A stretch of 64,000 nt of DNA from Rhabdophis nuchalis (lineage: Eukaryota > Chordata > Lepidosauria > Squamata > Natricidae), in NCBI GenBank assembly GCA_039707465.1, contig CM077645.1:161042503-161106502 (forward strand), read 5' to 3'. Below the pieces are notes generated by a model. The model had not been told where the DNA came from. It was given only the letters and a program-made list of their open reading frames with translations, and searched no databases. How positions within the stretch are numbered: position 1 is the first letter of the stretch; the number at the start of each line of letters is the position of its first letter. Made by a program: the position numbers and the translations under genes. This document shows, one piece after another, positions 12,824 to 25,100 of the stretch.

Positions 12824-15800
12824 TCATCTAACTTAACCGCTTGGCTTCACTAGCCTCTTTCTTTCTGCCATTATTTTCCAAAGTTGATTGAAGTCATCTG
12901 GACTGGAGAACTTGCAAGATGCTGCTTCCTCATTGAGGGACTGAGTCGAAACTGGGGATGCCCAGTGGCGAGGGCAGGGCCTAAACTTTGCCCAGACTCA
13001 GTCCTCCAATGAGCAGAAGGGAGTCTCACCCAATCTAGATGCTGCCTCCTCCACTATGGAAAATGCTTCCAGAAAAGCAAAATTGATTCATTTTTTTCTT
13101 CAGATAAAAGCCCAGGATGTTATAGGACTAACCACTGCTGAAAGTAATAGGATTTTCAAGCTGGATATATAAAATCCCAGGGACAAAATGCTTACAAAAA
13201 AGCATAAATATTGCATTGTATAAATAATCCTACGGTATAAATCTTTGCCATGTCTGGTATTCAAAGTTTCCAAAATGCCTATATGGTGAAAACTCAACTG
13301 TGGTTGATCATTTACATTATCTGTCCCTTGATGTACTTTACTCCCATGTATTCTCACCTCTTAAATCAAGACAAAATCCTGTTGTTACAAGTTTCTTTCT
13401 TATCTCTTAGATAGCATGCCTTCTACCTGAACTCATTGGATCAATACCATTCAATTCAACACTCCTTTCCAGTCCATAAGCAAAACCCAATTTTTGCACT
13501 TAGTAGAACCATTAGTCCATTTTTCCATGCTACTTTCTCCCTACCATCATTTTTGTTTTGGCATTCTCTTTATAGTTTAGCTTATCTACACAACCTCAAT
13601 GCAAGACTTAGATAACTTCAGCTTCAATAGCAAAAACCAAATTATTAACATTTGCTAAGTATGTTCAAAGTGAAGTGTTGCATCTCAATGGCATTTCTAA
13701 TTAATAATCAGTAAAATCCGATTATTGCTAAATTAAAGGCTCAGTCATTCTATTTCCCTTATGAGAATATGCATCTCTAAAAACTTCGAAGACTGGTCCA
13801 AAGTTTTCTTTGTCAGATGCACTACAAACTGGACAAAGTCTAGATCTATTTAGCAGGAAGGAGGAAGGAAATGAAGACATAAAGTTCTTATTTTTCCACT
13901 TAACACCTCCAAATCAAAAATGGGAGGTGCCCAGAAAACATAATTGGCTCCATCCAATTTGGCAGTTGGCATGTGGCCCTGGGCTCCACATTTTGTATTC
14001 TTGCCTTATAATATAATGCTAATAATAAAAATAGTACAAAATATATATGATTAGAATCTTGGGATGTTTTTGACATTTATAACAAAATTCATGTTCAATT
14101 AAAAAAATGTAACAAATCAATCCAGACCTCCATGAAGAAAATAAATCCATAAGATTCTCTCATTTGTACAGCAGGAACCTCTGTTCCAATACTAGCCAAA
14201 GTGATTATAGATCATCCTATACAAAGGATGAACTTGCATTTGAAGCTCTGTCAAAGGATAATCCTCTAATTGGCAATGTCCTCTGTCTGAAGGGCTTTCT
14301 GGTCCAAATTTATTTAAAAGAATCCATTAGCAAGGATTCTTTTACTGTCCACTGAAGATACTTGGACAGGAAATTGGCCTGGCACAGTATGATAAAGCAT
14401 ATAATTTGAATTAGAATTATAGTAATTATTTGTATGTGTGCATTATTTGGACGTGGGGAGGGGGGGGAGGGAAGGGGAAGGGGTGATATTGTGATGAAGG
14501 TGATGGAATGGGAAGACTCATAATTTCCCCCTTAGTCATACAAACAGATTGAATAACTGGACTGGGAAATCGAAAAACTTCTACTTACCAACCGGATTGG
14601 ACCAGCCAGTAGATTATAGTCTACAGTTTTCATTGAAAAGGACTTCATCTTGTAGTGGATTGATTTGGGCTGATGACAATAACATATATGCACAGCAATG
14701 CTATAAATATTATACAAACCGTTATTGCCTTTTTTGTGCATGTGATTTCTTTCTTCTTTTTCACAAAATGGTACTGTGATATCAGCCAGAAAAGAAATAG
14801 CAGATGGGGGGGAAAACTGTCCCAAGATTAAACCAGAAGTGTGTTTAATTAATCATCTCAATAATGTGGGAGCCACTTTCATCCAGCTATCCAGATATAA
14901 TGAGATCTTCCTATCTATATATGGAATGGAATTATCTTTCATACACGACTACCTTCCTATCAGACAATTAAAATGGAGACAAAAGCCCAACAGGGTATTG
15001 TCGTCAGGATTTTCTTGGCCTATGCTACAAGTCTCTCAGCAGTGATTTACGGATGTAATTCTCTGAAAAGTATGCAAATGGCAAGAACTATGAAAGAAAT
15101 CCAGTAATGGCCATGTGCAAGCCTTACTTAAAGTATTTAAATTCAAAGACTTATTTAAATCAAAGACTTATTTAAAGTAGACCAGGTTCAATTCTCCCCC
15201 CTCTTTCTTCTGCCTTGAGAAGCAACAGGTAGCTGTCCCCCCTCCCCCCGTCCTCGTAGCAAGGAAAGTTAGCTAACTCCCTGTTCCTTTTTTTTATTGT
15301 ACTGGTCTCCTCTCAGGCTGTTTGCTTCTGGCCTTGCCAGATCCTGTCTTCACATTTACAGAGTCTTGGGAACAGGATCCCAAACCAGAGAGCTTAAGAG
15401 AAGAAAGAGCTCCTACATAAAAGGGAGGGAGGGAAATGGCTTTTCTTCTATAAAGGCTGCTCTGAAGGAAAGTAAAAGGCATGTCAGTAATCATTTTCTT
15501 CACTCGATTCTTAATTGTTTCGGTTAGTGTTTATGGGTACAGTAGCAGTAAAATCTCCACTAGAGCCATGCCAGACTTTTTGAATAAGCATTCATTGTGA
15601 ATGCCACTTGTAGCCTGGCGTCTCAAATTCATCAATCAGATTCCCTGTAATGAAGGGTTTTCCTTATTTTTTTTTCCTTAGTTCAATTCCCACCTGCAGT
15701 ATAACTACAAAGCGATCACATCGTGGGGACAATCAACAATTTAGAAAATGTGGCTACCGTGCTAAAATGGGCTTTTATTCGTAAGTCTTTATCACAAGAG

Positions 15801-16199
15801 ATTTCTGGGTTCCCAAATAATTTTGTTTTGAAATTACCGACTGCCAAACATACAACTTAAAGAGATGAATCTTCATTGCATTAATATTTCTTCTCAGAGC
15901 AGCCATAATCTATTTGTGACTCCAGAGGATAAAGTAAATGAGGAGGACACAGGGATTCATGACTGCATTTGCAGAATACGCTTGTTAATAGACATACGTG
16001 ACCTATTTGAATTGGAAGTTTAAAAGTCTTCCACCTGTAATAGTTATTTTGCTTTTCTCTAGATTTTCTCATTTTCACTTGTCTAATAAGTAATGAACTT
16101 CTTTGTTACCTAGTTCTATACTCCTACAGATGACTTCAAAATCTAATGCTGGTATTTTAATCCATACTGGTGCATAACATTCTCCTTTGGTGTCTCAAT

Positions 16200-17420
16200 T
16201 TTAGTGATCAAAATCGATTTCTTTCTTTATGGAACTGCATTCAGCATGTGGAAGATGGGAAGAAACACTACATAAAGTATTCACCAAATTTAAAAACCTT
16301 GGCATTGTGACCTGGCAATGGTGGGGGGAGAATGTTTTGTGCTGGTTCTCCTTTTTCCTTTGGAACCAGTCCCAACTGGTATTAATAGGGAGCAAGAAGT
16401 CCATTACCCTGTTTTGTGGAATGCCACAGGGCTTGGTACTCTCTCCGCTCCTTTTCCACATTACATGAAGCCCCTGAGTGACATCATCCATTGCCATAGG
16501 TTGAGATATCATCACTATGTACCCAGGTACACATCTACATCCTGGATGAAGTAAGTGATGTTGCACCTTTCAAGGTGGTTGGAGGCTGTGGGGAACAGCC
16601 GGCTTCAACTGAATCCTGATAACATGGTGTGGTTGTTGGTAAGTGGTTCCTCTGTATCTGGGGATTCACCACCCAGATCTTGGATAGGGGTGCATAATTT
16701 GGGGAGCCTCCTGGACTCATGACTTCTACTTGAGGAAAAGGTAGCAACCGTAACTAGGAAGGTCTATGCTCAATTTATGCACCAGTTATACCCTTTCCTG
16801 GATCAATAATCTCTTTTTCAGTCACTCATGATCTGGTCATCTCCTGTATGGACTACTGCAATTTGCCCTACATAAAGTTGTCCTTAAAGACTATATAAAA
16901 GTTGCAATTAATGCAGAATGCGACAATACAAGCCATCTTGGGTGCCTCTAGGGTTAAAAGTGTAATAATTCTGTCAATTTCCTTCTGAGTCAAAATTCAT
17001 GGTGTGGGACCACATTATCTGTGGAACCATTTTACCCCAATTACATTGACTCGTGCCACCCAGTCAGGCAGGGAAAGTGTGTTGCCGATTCCTCTAACTA
17101 AAGACTTTTGATGAGTGGGAAAGAAGGAAGAGAATTACTCTAACCCTAACCCTAATCCTAACCCTCCCCTATGGAACATCTTACCCCTAGAGGAGAGGCA
17201 GGCCCATTCTTCTGGCCTTCTGGAAGGGTGTCAAAACTGTGTCAAAGAATGATATACAACCTTAATGATTAGTGGCCTGAGAGCTTATTATTATCTTCAT
17301 TTTAACCACTCTTTTTACCTTTTTTAACTACCGTAAGTTTTATATTATTTTATGTTTTAATTATAAACCACCCAGAGTAGCTTAGGTGAGATGGGTGGTG
17401 CAGAAATTTAATAAATAAAT
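16200..17420 (+). mobile_element. Decayed L2-type LINE copy
   Basis: Recognisable but heavily mutated pieces include MPQGLVLSPLLF (RT motif like PQGSVLSP), a DYCN-type stretch near 16850, and a 3' end with ACCACCCAGAGTAGCTTAGG and AATAAATAAATGAAC. Several stops and frameshifts mark an old copy. Its 5' limit is uncertain. Confidence 0.65.
17141..17165 (+). repeat. Short interstitial telomere-like repeat
   Basis: Four TAACCC units, one reading TAATCC, inside the decayed L2 copy. Confidence 0.8.
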
Positions 17421-19664
17421 GAACAAATATACCAAAACAAAAAGATAGGAATTGGAATAGTAAAAACTTTTTCCCATTAACCTTTAATAAAAATGTTAGG
17501 ACTACTATTTAATGTGCAAAAACATATTATCAGAAAAGACATTCGTTTTAGGGTCAAGTGAGAGTAGATTAAAACCTCCTTTGCAATTCTTCCTTCTTCG
17601 GTCCAAAAATAACTTCCAAATTGAAATAGCAGATCTCATTTATTGTCTGTCTATTACCCAAAAATGTATTTTGTGATATATTCACATCTACTGCAAAGCA
17701 CAGTAAAAATACACGGTGATAAGACATACATAAGACATTAAAAACGGAGCTAACTTTTACTAAATGTTACAATCAATGATGTAACTTATGTAAGTAGGGT
17801 TGCTTTGTCATATATTGATAGTTACCTCACTTTCACATCCACATTAACTTGATTTTAAATGCAATTAATACATATAGTCAAGGAAGACTAATGGACTACA
17901 TTCTGCACTTAACCTGGTGGACATTTTCAAATGGCACAAGTGACCAGTGCAAACCTATTTTGCATTGTAAACGACTAAATAAATCTTAATGGATTAAGAA
18001 TGATCAGCTATCAACACACAAGGGAAATTAAGTGCTGAAATGCCTACATTGATTATTTTAAATTATTAGCCTTACTCTGTTCTTGAATTTGTATGCTTTT
18101 AGTGAGCTTTAACACATTTACAAGACTTATTGACTATAATTACAAGAGAATTCAAGTAATGGACACATCAATTATAAGCAACATGTCCTGACCAGACAGT
18201 TGCATAAAGAATTCTAAAGAGACCTCCATTAGCATCTTCTCTGTAGTTTCATTCCATTTTATCTGCCTTAAGAGGGCATATTAAGGGCTCATAAAAACAC
18301 GTGAACAAGTTGGTGTTTCCTAAAAACCTAACAGTTGCAAAATCAAATTGTTTCCTGAAAATGTTTCCTATGCACAAATCTAGCAATAGCAGACATTTAA
18401 AACAGCCAGAATTCCAAAATAAGAGTTTGCAAGAATACTTTAGTTTGAGTAAAGATTCCTGATGACAATATTCCTCACTTGAATCTTAAGCAAATTGCCC
18501 AACCACTATTTCGTCTTCTTGGAGAAAAGGAATCATTTTAGGATAGCACCAAGGATATTAATATTTTTGCAACACCCTGAAATCTCTTTTATCTTTCCAT
18601 TTTCTTCCTAGAAACTGCACCAAAGTTTCAACTACTGCATGAATTTAAACCAGAGCTTCTATAATAACCCATTATTTAAAAGTACAGTAAAATAAACCTT
18701 ACAGTTTTAATGAAAATATGTTCATTGAAATGTGAATTTATTATTCAAATCCACTCATAAATTTAACCAGAGAGACACCACTTGTCTAAGCAGAGCCCAG
18801 TGATTTAGAAAAGCTGTCTATTTAAAATAAAGAATGTATGGCAGGTTTATAGAAACACAGCAGTGAATTTTTACATAAATTTAGAACTGCAGCTTATGCA
18901 TTTTCGGCAAAAGTGTTGTTTTAAATTTTTCCACTTAATAGAAAACATAAAAAGAGAATGGAAAATGTGGAAGTGCATAGGGTCTAAATGATCTGATCCA
19001 AATATCACAGGTACTGCATTATCATTAACAATGCTTTCTAAAATGATGGCCAACTCCAAATATCATAATAATCATATGCAGTTGTATCCCAAAATCAGCA
19101 TACTTCACAAGTAAAATAATAATAATAATACACCAAATACCCATCATTCAACCACTAAATGTAATTCGTGGATTTTATATCCAAGAGGAAGGAAAACTTC
19201 CTAAGATAGTAAGTTAAGATCATCTTCAGGTCAGTATGGCAACTGCTCAATATCTTGGGGAGTTATTTTAGCCCAGTTAAAAAGTAAATAAAAAGCTGTA
19301 CTGTAATCCTATCTCTCTGCAGAATTAAACTACCAATTAGGGGTGTTCGTGTTTCCAAAATTATTCAAAAGTGCTTTAGCTCCTCACTGCTGTTCATTAA
19401 AGCAGGTCTTCCTTTTCAGAGCTGCACCTGAGTTCCAGGAATTCAAAAGGACTCTGCTCATTCAGGCTTAGATGGAACAAACTAGGGTCAAAAAAATTCT
19501 CAAAAAGAGGTAAATATGTATCTCTAATATATCCCTAGGAAGCAAAGAAATAAACAGAAAATAAGCCTGAACTGATCTGGAGAAAATTTCAAAGGTACAT
19601 CCCAACTTGCAGAATGCCTCCTATGCACACCCATTTTTCTCAAGCATACTAGTACTGCATAGGG

Positions 19665-20283
19665 CCGTGATGGCGAACCTATGGCACGTGTGCCACAGGT
19701 GGCACGTGGAACCATTTGTTAGGGTATGTGAGGACCTGCCCTGTCAGCTGGCCAGCGCGTGCATGTGTATGCTGGCCAGCTGATTTGGCCTTCTTTTGAG
19801 GCTGTTTTTCGCCCTCCAGAGCCTTCAGGAGGACAAACCGGAAGTCACTTCCAGTTTGCTCGTAGGGCTGATTTTTGCCCTCCAGAGCCTTCAGGGAAGC
19901 CTCCTGAAGGCCCCGGAGGTCGAAAATTGGCACTATGGACAAGCCAGAAGTCGCAATTCCCAAACTTCCGAGTTTCCCATAGGTCCATTTTTCGCCCTCC
20001 AGAGCCTTCAGGGAAGATCCTGAGGCCTCCGGAGAGTGTCCGGGGGAGGGGGGCAGGGGGAGGCTGTTTTCGCCTTCCCCAGGCTCCTAGAAAGCCTCTG
20101 GCGCCTGAGGAGAGTGAAAAAAACCACACAAAAAATGGGAGGGGTCTTGCTGGTCGTGCGCACATGCATGCGGAGGTGGGGGGGTCACACACATAGCATT
20201 ATGGGTATGGTACACTCATGCATGACCCACCTGGGCTCCCCACACTTTTGGCACGGGAGCAAAAAAAAGGTTCACCATCACTG
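19665..20283. mobile_element. hAT-type nonautonomous element (GTGATGGCGAACC family), 619 bp
   Basis: It starts CCGTGATGGCGAACC and ends GGTTCACCATCACTG, nearly perfect inverted repeats. The 8-bp flanks are GCATAGGG (19657-19664) and GCATAGGA (20284-20291). Inside, GCCCTCCAGAGCCTTCAGG occurs three times (near 19811, 19877 and 19993). Open frames across it are repeat artefacts without transposase motifs. Confidence 0.85.
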
Positions 20284-20300
20284 GCATAGGAAGTTAAATA

Positions 20301-20689
20301 CAAGTAGTCCTTGACTTACGATCACAATTCAGCCCAGAATTTCTGTTGCTGAGACATTTGTTAAGTGAGTTTTGCCCCATTTTACGACATATCTTGCCAT
20401 AGTTGTCATAGTGAATCACTGCACTGTGTTAAAAACACAGTTACTCAGTGAATCTGGTTTCCCATTTGACTGTGCTCGTTACACAGCTACAACAGATGAT
20501 CACATTGCCCTGGGACACTGCAACTGTCATAAATATGAGTCTGTTGCCAAGCATTTGAATTTGGATCATGTGACCATGGCAATGCCACAATGGTCGTAAG
20601 TGTGGGAAATTGTCATAAACCACTTTTCCGAGTGCTGTTGTAACTTTGAGTGGTCACCAAATGAATTGTTGTAAGTTGAGGACTACCTG
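20301..20689 (+). mobile_element. TA-flanked (Tc1/mariner-like) MITE, 389 bp
   Basis: The left end CAAGTAGTCCTTGACTTACG and right end GTAAGTTGAGGACTACCTG are inverted repeats with TA on each side. Internal motifs TTAAGTGAGTTTTGCCCCAT and GATCATGTGACCATGG recur in the copies at 32.3, 49.6 and 53.0 kb. It has no transposase. Confidence 0.82.
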
Positions 20690-20744
20690 TAACAGACAAT
20701 GACAGGGATTTAGTTTTGAAAGACCAATCTTAAAGATAAACACA

Positions 20745-20905
<161 letters not shown>

Positions 20906-21004
20906 ATAAGGGGGAGAGGGATCAGAAAGCTACTTGCTGAGGTATTTTCCTCATGTGTTGTCCTAATGCTTCCCAACTTGGTGTGATTCCCCCCCCCCCC
21001 CTTT

Positions 21005-21235
21005 TCTACTTCTTTGTCTTGGAGTCAGTGTTTGGGCAACTGCCTGAACAAATCCTATAGGTTTTCTCGGCAACATTTTCAGAAGTGATTTACCACTGCT
21101 AACTTCCTAGGGATGAGAGAGAGTGACTGGTCCAAGTCATCTAGTTGGCTTTGCACCTAAGGTGGGACTAGAATTCATGGCCTCCCAGTTTCAAACCTGG
21201 TAGCTTTTACATTGAACTAGTTCTCTTGGTGTCAG
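21005..21235 (-). mobile_element. tRNA-related SINE fragment, antisense
   Basis: GATGAGAGAGAGTGACTGGT, GGTGGGACTAGAATTCATGG and a tRNA-like head in antisense (AACTGGGAGGCCATGAATTC on the minus strand) resemble a common amniote tRNA-SINE. Confidence 0.5.
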
Positions 21236-22163
21236 TCCACTGAGCTGATCACTGCCAGAAATGGTAGCTCTAGAAATGAACCATCCCCAAATTTCTTGGT
21301 GATCAATACCTTCAAAACTCAGTTACCCATCTCTGTTTCATTTTATTTGTGCTCTCTTTAAACTCCAGCCCTCTCCTTTAGCTTAATATCTTTACATGTC
21401 CAATAAATAATCTTAGATTGGGATTTATACAAACTCAATTAGCGGAAGACTAGCTAAAGTCATACCAATATGGTATCAACAGAAGCATCAGCAAAGCTAA
21501 AATGTGTTGTTATATGTGTTCATAGATAAAGGAAACATTTAGTCTGCCTGTTTGGGTAGATTTAATTATGCAACTGTATTTGTGCATCATCTATTCGTAC
21601 ATGGACTTTGTTGAATATCTCATTTCATCAATAGCTCTTTCCTGGAGCTTGCTCTTTTCTTAAAACATACTATAAAAAACCTTGGCACCTAATCTTTGGT
21701 AGAAATGGAGGGAAAAAAGCCAGAAAAAGGGAAATGAAACTCCAGGTCAATGCCACATATATACATGCATAAAAAAGTTGCCAAGCAATTCCACATTGTA
21801 CAAACAGAAGAGATCCATTGTTTCAAAGGAAAATAACCTATGAAACCACAAATTATTCACTTGATGAGTTACAATGAAATTAGTGAATTATAGGTTTATC
21901 TGGGGATATAATCTTTAAAATGTATATTAACAAAAGAGATGCTATGGAAAACTTTTAAGAAAACTAATCTTTCTGATCTTTGGCTTCTAAAAACTATTCC
22001 TCAAAGCGAACATCTCAATCTTTAATCAATGAACGTGAAAATCATATATTGTCAGAATAGAATATTAGAAAGACTGATTTACAAGTTTCAAAAGGGGAAG
22101 AGGGAGAAATCTTAATTCAATTTCAGTCACAAAACTCTAACTGTACAACTCGTCAATACGTAC

Positions 22164-25100
22164 CTGTATGAGTACGGATATGAGCTAGAAAAGCCATTGA
22201 ATTACTACTTCTGCATATCTTCCCACAATATTTGCAAATATTGCCTTTATTTTCTTCTCGCTCCCGGACAATTTGTTCAGTATCTTCAACAATATACTTA
22301 TTGACTTCCCGGAGCAGTTCTTCATGTTGTTCTTTTATGTGAAGGAATAAATTTTGTTCAGAATCAAAAGGTTCTGTGCATTTTACACATTTAAAGGTGG
22401 CACCCCCTTCCGGCAATTCTTCAACGCTTGCTTGTTCATTTCTCATATGGCCAGCACTAGCCAGATGCTGATGAAGGCTACTCTCGGTGTAGAACGATTT
22501 CCCACATAGCAAGCAATGGAAATGCTTCACCTTTGATGGATGCTTCATGGCTATGTGAACATTTAGTCCACTTAAACCATCTGCTAAAAAACCACAGTCA
22601 TCACAACAAATTCGTGGAGATTCTCTCACAGGATGGCCTTCTACCTTCTTCTTTTTTCCATCATTCCGTGGGCAATCCACTTTTACAGCTCTATCCCAAC
22701 CTTTTTGCTTATTCGGGTTCTGGCCATCAACTGGGCGATCGATTTGTTCAGAGCCGTCTTCATGGTTTATTTTCACTATTGAAGAATCAAATTGACCACA
22801 GTTTTGCATCCCTGTTCCATCTACTATTTTGCCATCAACACTGTTTAAAGCATCCATAGCTATGTCATTTTTGTCCATGACTTCAACTACTGAACTATCT
22901 GAACCCCAAATATTATTCAAAGATACTCCTGTTTCCTGCTGTGCATCTATCAAGGTATCTTCTTCTTCCGCTGTAGGACATTGCTTAGTGTTTATTTGTT
23001 GCTGTAAAATTTGGATGTTTTTAAAACTTTCAGTATTTTCACTGATGCTTTCCTGTTCTAGTGCATTACCAGTGTCTGAAACTATCGACAAATGGGTTTC
23101 ATCTGCTTTCACTTCTTCAGTAGCTACTTCTGAACTTCCGTATCTTTTTTCAGAATCATCCTGCAGTTTGTTCTCATTTTTCATTAAATCTGAACTTGGA
23201 GAACTTTCATCCAAAGCCATGTTTTCATTTCCAGGTTGTGCTATCAAATGAATGTTTGATTTTGCTATTTCTTGATTATGATGCAGAACACAATCAACTG
23301 TTTCCTTAAGTTCAACCATCTCATTGAGTTTAAGACCTCCGTTCTCATCATTTTCTTCACCACTTATATTTTCTCTGCCTTGATCAATTCCATCTTCACT
23401 TTCAGCATCTACAGCCTCAAGAGTGTAATCTTTAGAAACCTTTGAAGCAACACTATCCTCTAATGTCAGATAGGTAGGTGACTTATTCACTTTATGCATT
23501 ACCTGATTGTCTGGGCTTTCCTCTGCAATATTACTTTTGGATTTTGTTTCATCTAATGAAATCTGGAGACCTTCTGCATTTTGTGGCTCCTCTTCACAAA
23601 CAATAGTAGTTTCTTTGGCAATATTTGCTATGTCTGCCTCCTCTCCAGAAGAAGCACATATATATGACTGTCTTTTAATTTTATGCTTTTCTGTTGCTGC
23701 ATGCCTAATCATCTCTCGGCGAGTAACTGCGTAATAGTCACAGGCCATGCAGTAGTATTCAAATTCTTTAGTGTGCTTGCGCTTTATATGTACTTCCAAG
23801 GAAGAAAAAGAATGTGCAATGAAGTTACAATGAGCACACTTGTTATCATTTGCAATTGCTAGCCTCGTTTGAACCTGCACATTTTTATCTTGGCTAATGT
23901 TACTCGATTCTGCAATTTTACGTTGTGTTTCAGAAAAGTTTCTACCTCTATCTATTTTGGGAAGGTAAACTATATTTTTGAGATTTAATTGGTTGGTACT
24001 GTCCTGTTCATCTGCCTTGTTTTCCAAAATAGATTGGTCCATCTCTGAAGACTGATCATTAGAAACTATGAATTCTTTTGAAAGGCTTCCAGGATTGTCT
24101 GCTTTCTTCACGTTGGCTTCAATATGATCATTTTCTGGGCAAACAATAAACTCAACGTTTTTCTCTCCACTGGCTTCCAAGCGGCTTTTATGCTTCTTTG
24201 TAGCACAATGACGTTCCATATCACCTTTAGTTACAGTATAGTAATTGCACACTTTGCATAAATAGCTGTACTGGTGGCTATGCTTGCGGCGAATGTGAAC
24301 GGTCAAGTTTGTTACACTAGATGCTAATAGGCCACAATGAGGACACGTCCGGGAAATCGTCCCTTTAGGTCTACCTTTCTTTTGCAAGCTGCCAAGAATC
24401 AACTCACTATCTTTAATCGTTTCATTTGATGGGTACAACTCTTTATTTATCGATACCTTCTGCAGAGAAGAGAAGGGTGCATGTATGCTCTCATTTTCTA
24501 ATACGGCCTTTAAACTTCCACAAATAGAGCCTTCAGTGCCTTTTTTACCATCTGTTCCACCTACACATATCTTTTCAATACATTCCTCAAATCGTAATCC
24601 AATGTTATTTTTTCTGGCGTTTTCAAGGTGTTTACTTCGCTTGATGTGTTTTTCCATTCCTTCTTTGCTTAACGAATAAAGGTTACATGCTTTGCAAAGG
24701 AAATGGTATTCCTGAGCATGGCGAAGTTTTATGTGCCGCGTAAGCACAGAAGAAGACCTTGTTTTATAAAAGCATTTTTTACATTGAAATTGACTTCTGC
24801 TCAGAGCAGACTCTTTGAACTCACTGCCAGGTGGTAAAACTGAGAGCTTGAGGTCTTCCTGTTGTGCTTTCAATTCTACAACCTTGGGAAGTTCACCTGA
24901 AGGGTAAGGTGCTGAATGCACAGCCAGATCACTCTTAAGCGACTGAATGGTTTTTCCTTGAGACAATAAATCACTATGATGCTCAGTTGCATTATGAGCT
25001 GCTACTTCTTCTTCGGTTAGAAAATATTTGCAGCAAGCAGAACAAGAGAAAGTCATGCTATGCTCATCGGACATGTGTTTCCCAAGGCTTGTGTCATTTG

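Noticed and set aside
12600..12827. Ile-Tyr-Leu-Ser repeat frame
   Set aside because: It is a translation of the GATA microsatellite on the minus strand.
19679..20314. Several overlapping frames of 75-145 codons
   Set aside because: They fall inside a GC-rich nonautonomous hAT element, overlap on both strands, and show no transposase motifs (no DDE triad, no dimerisation domain).
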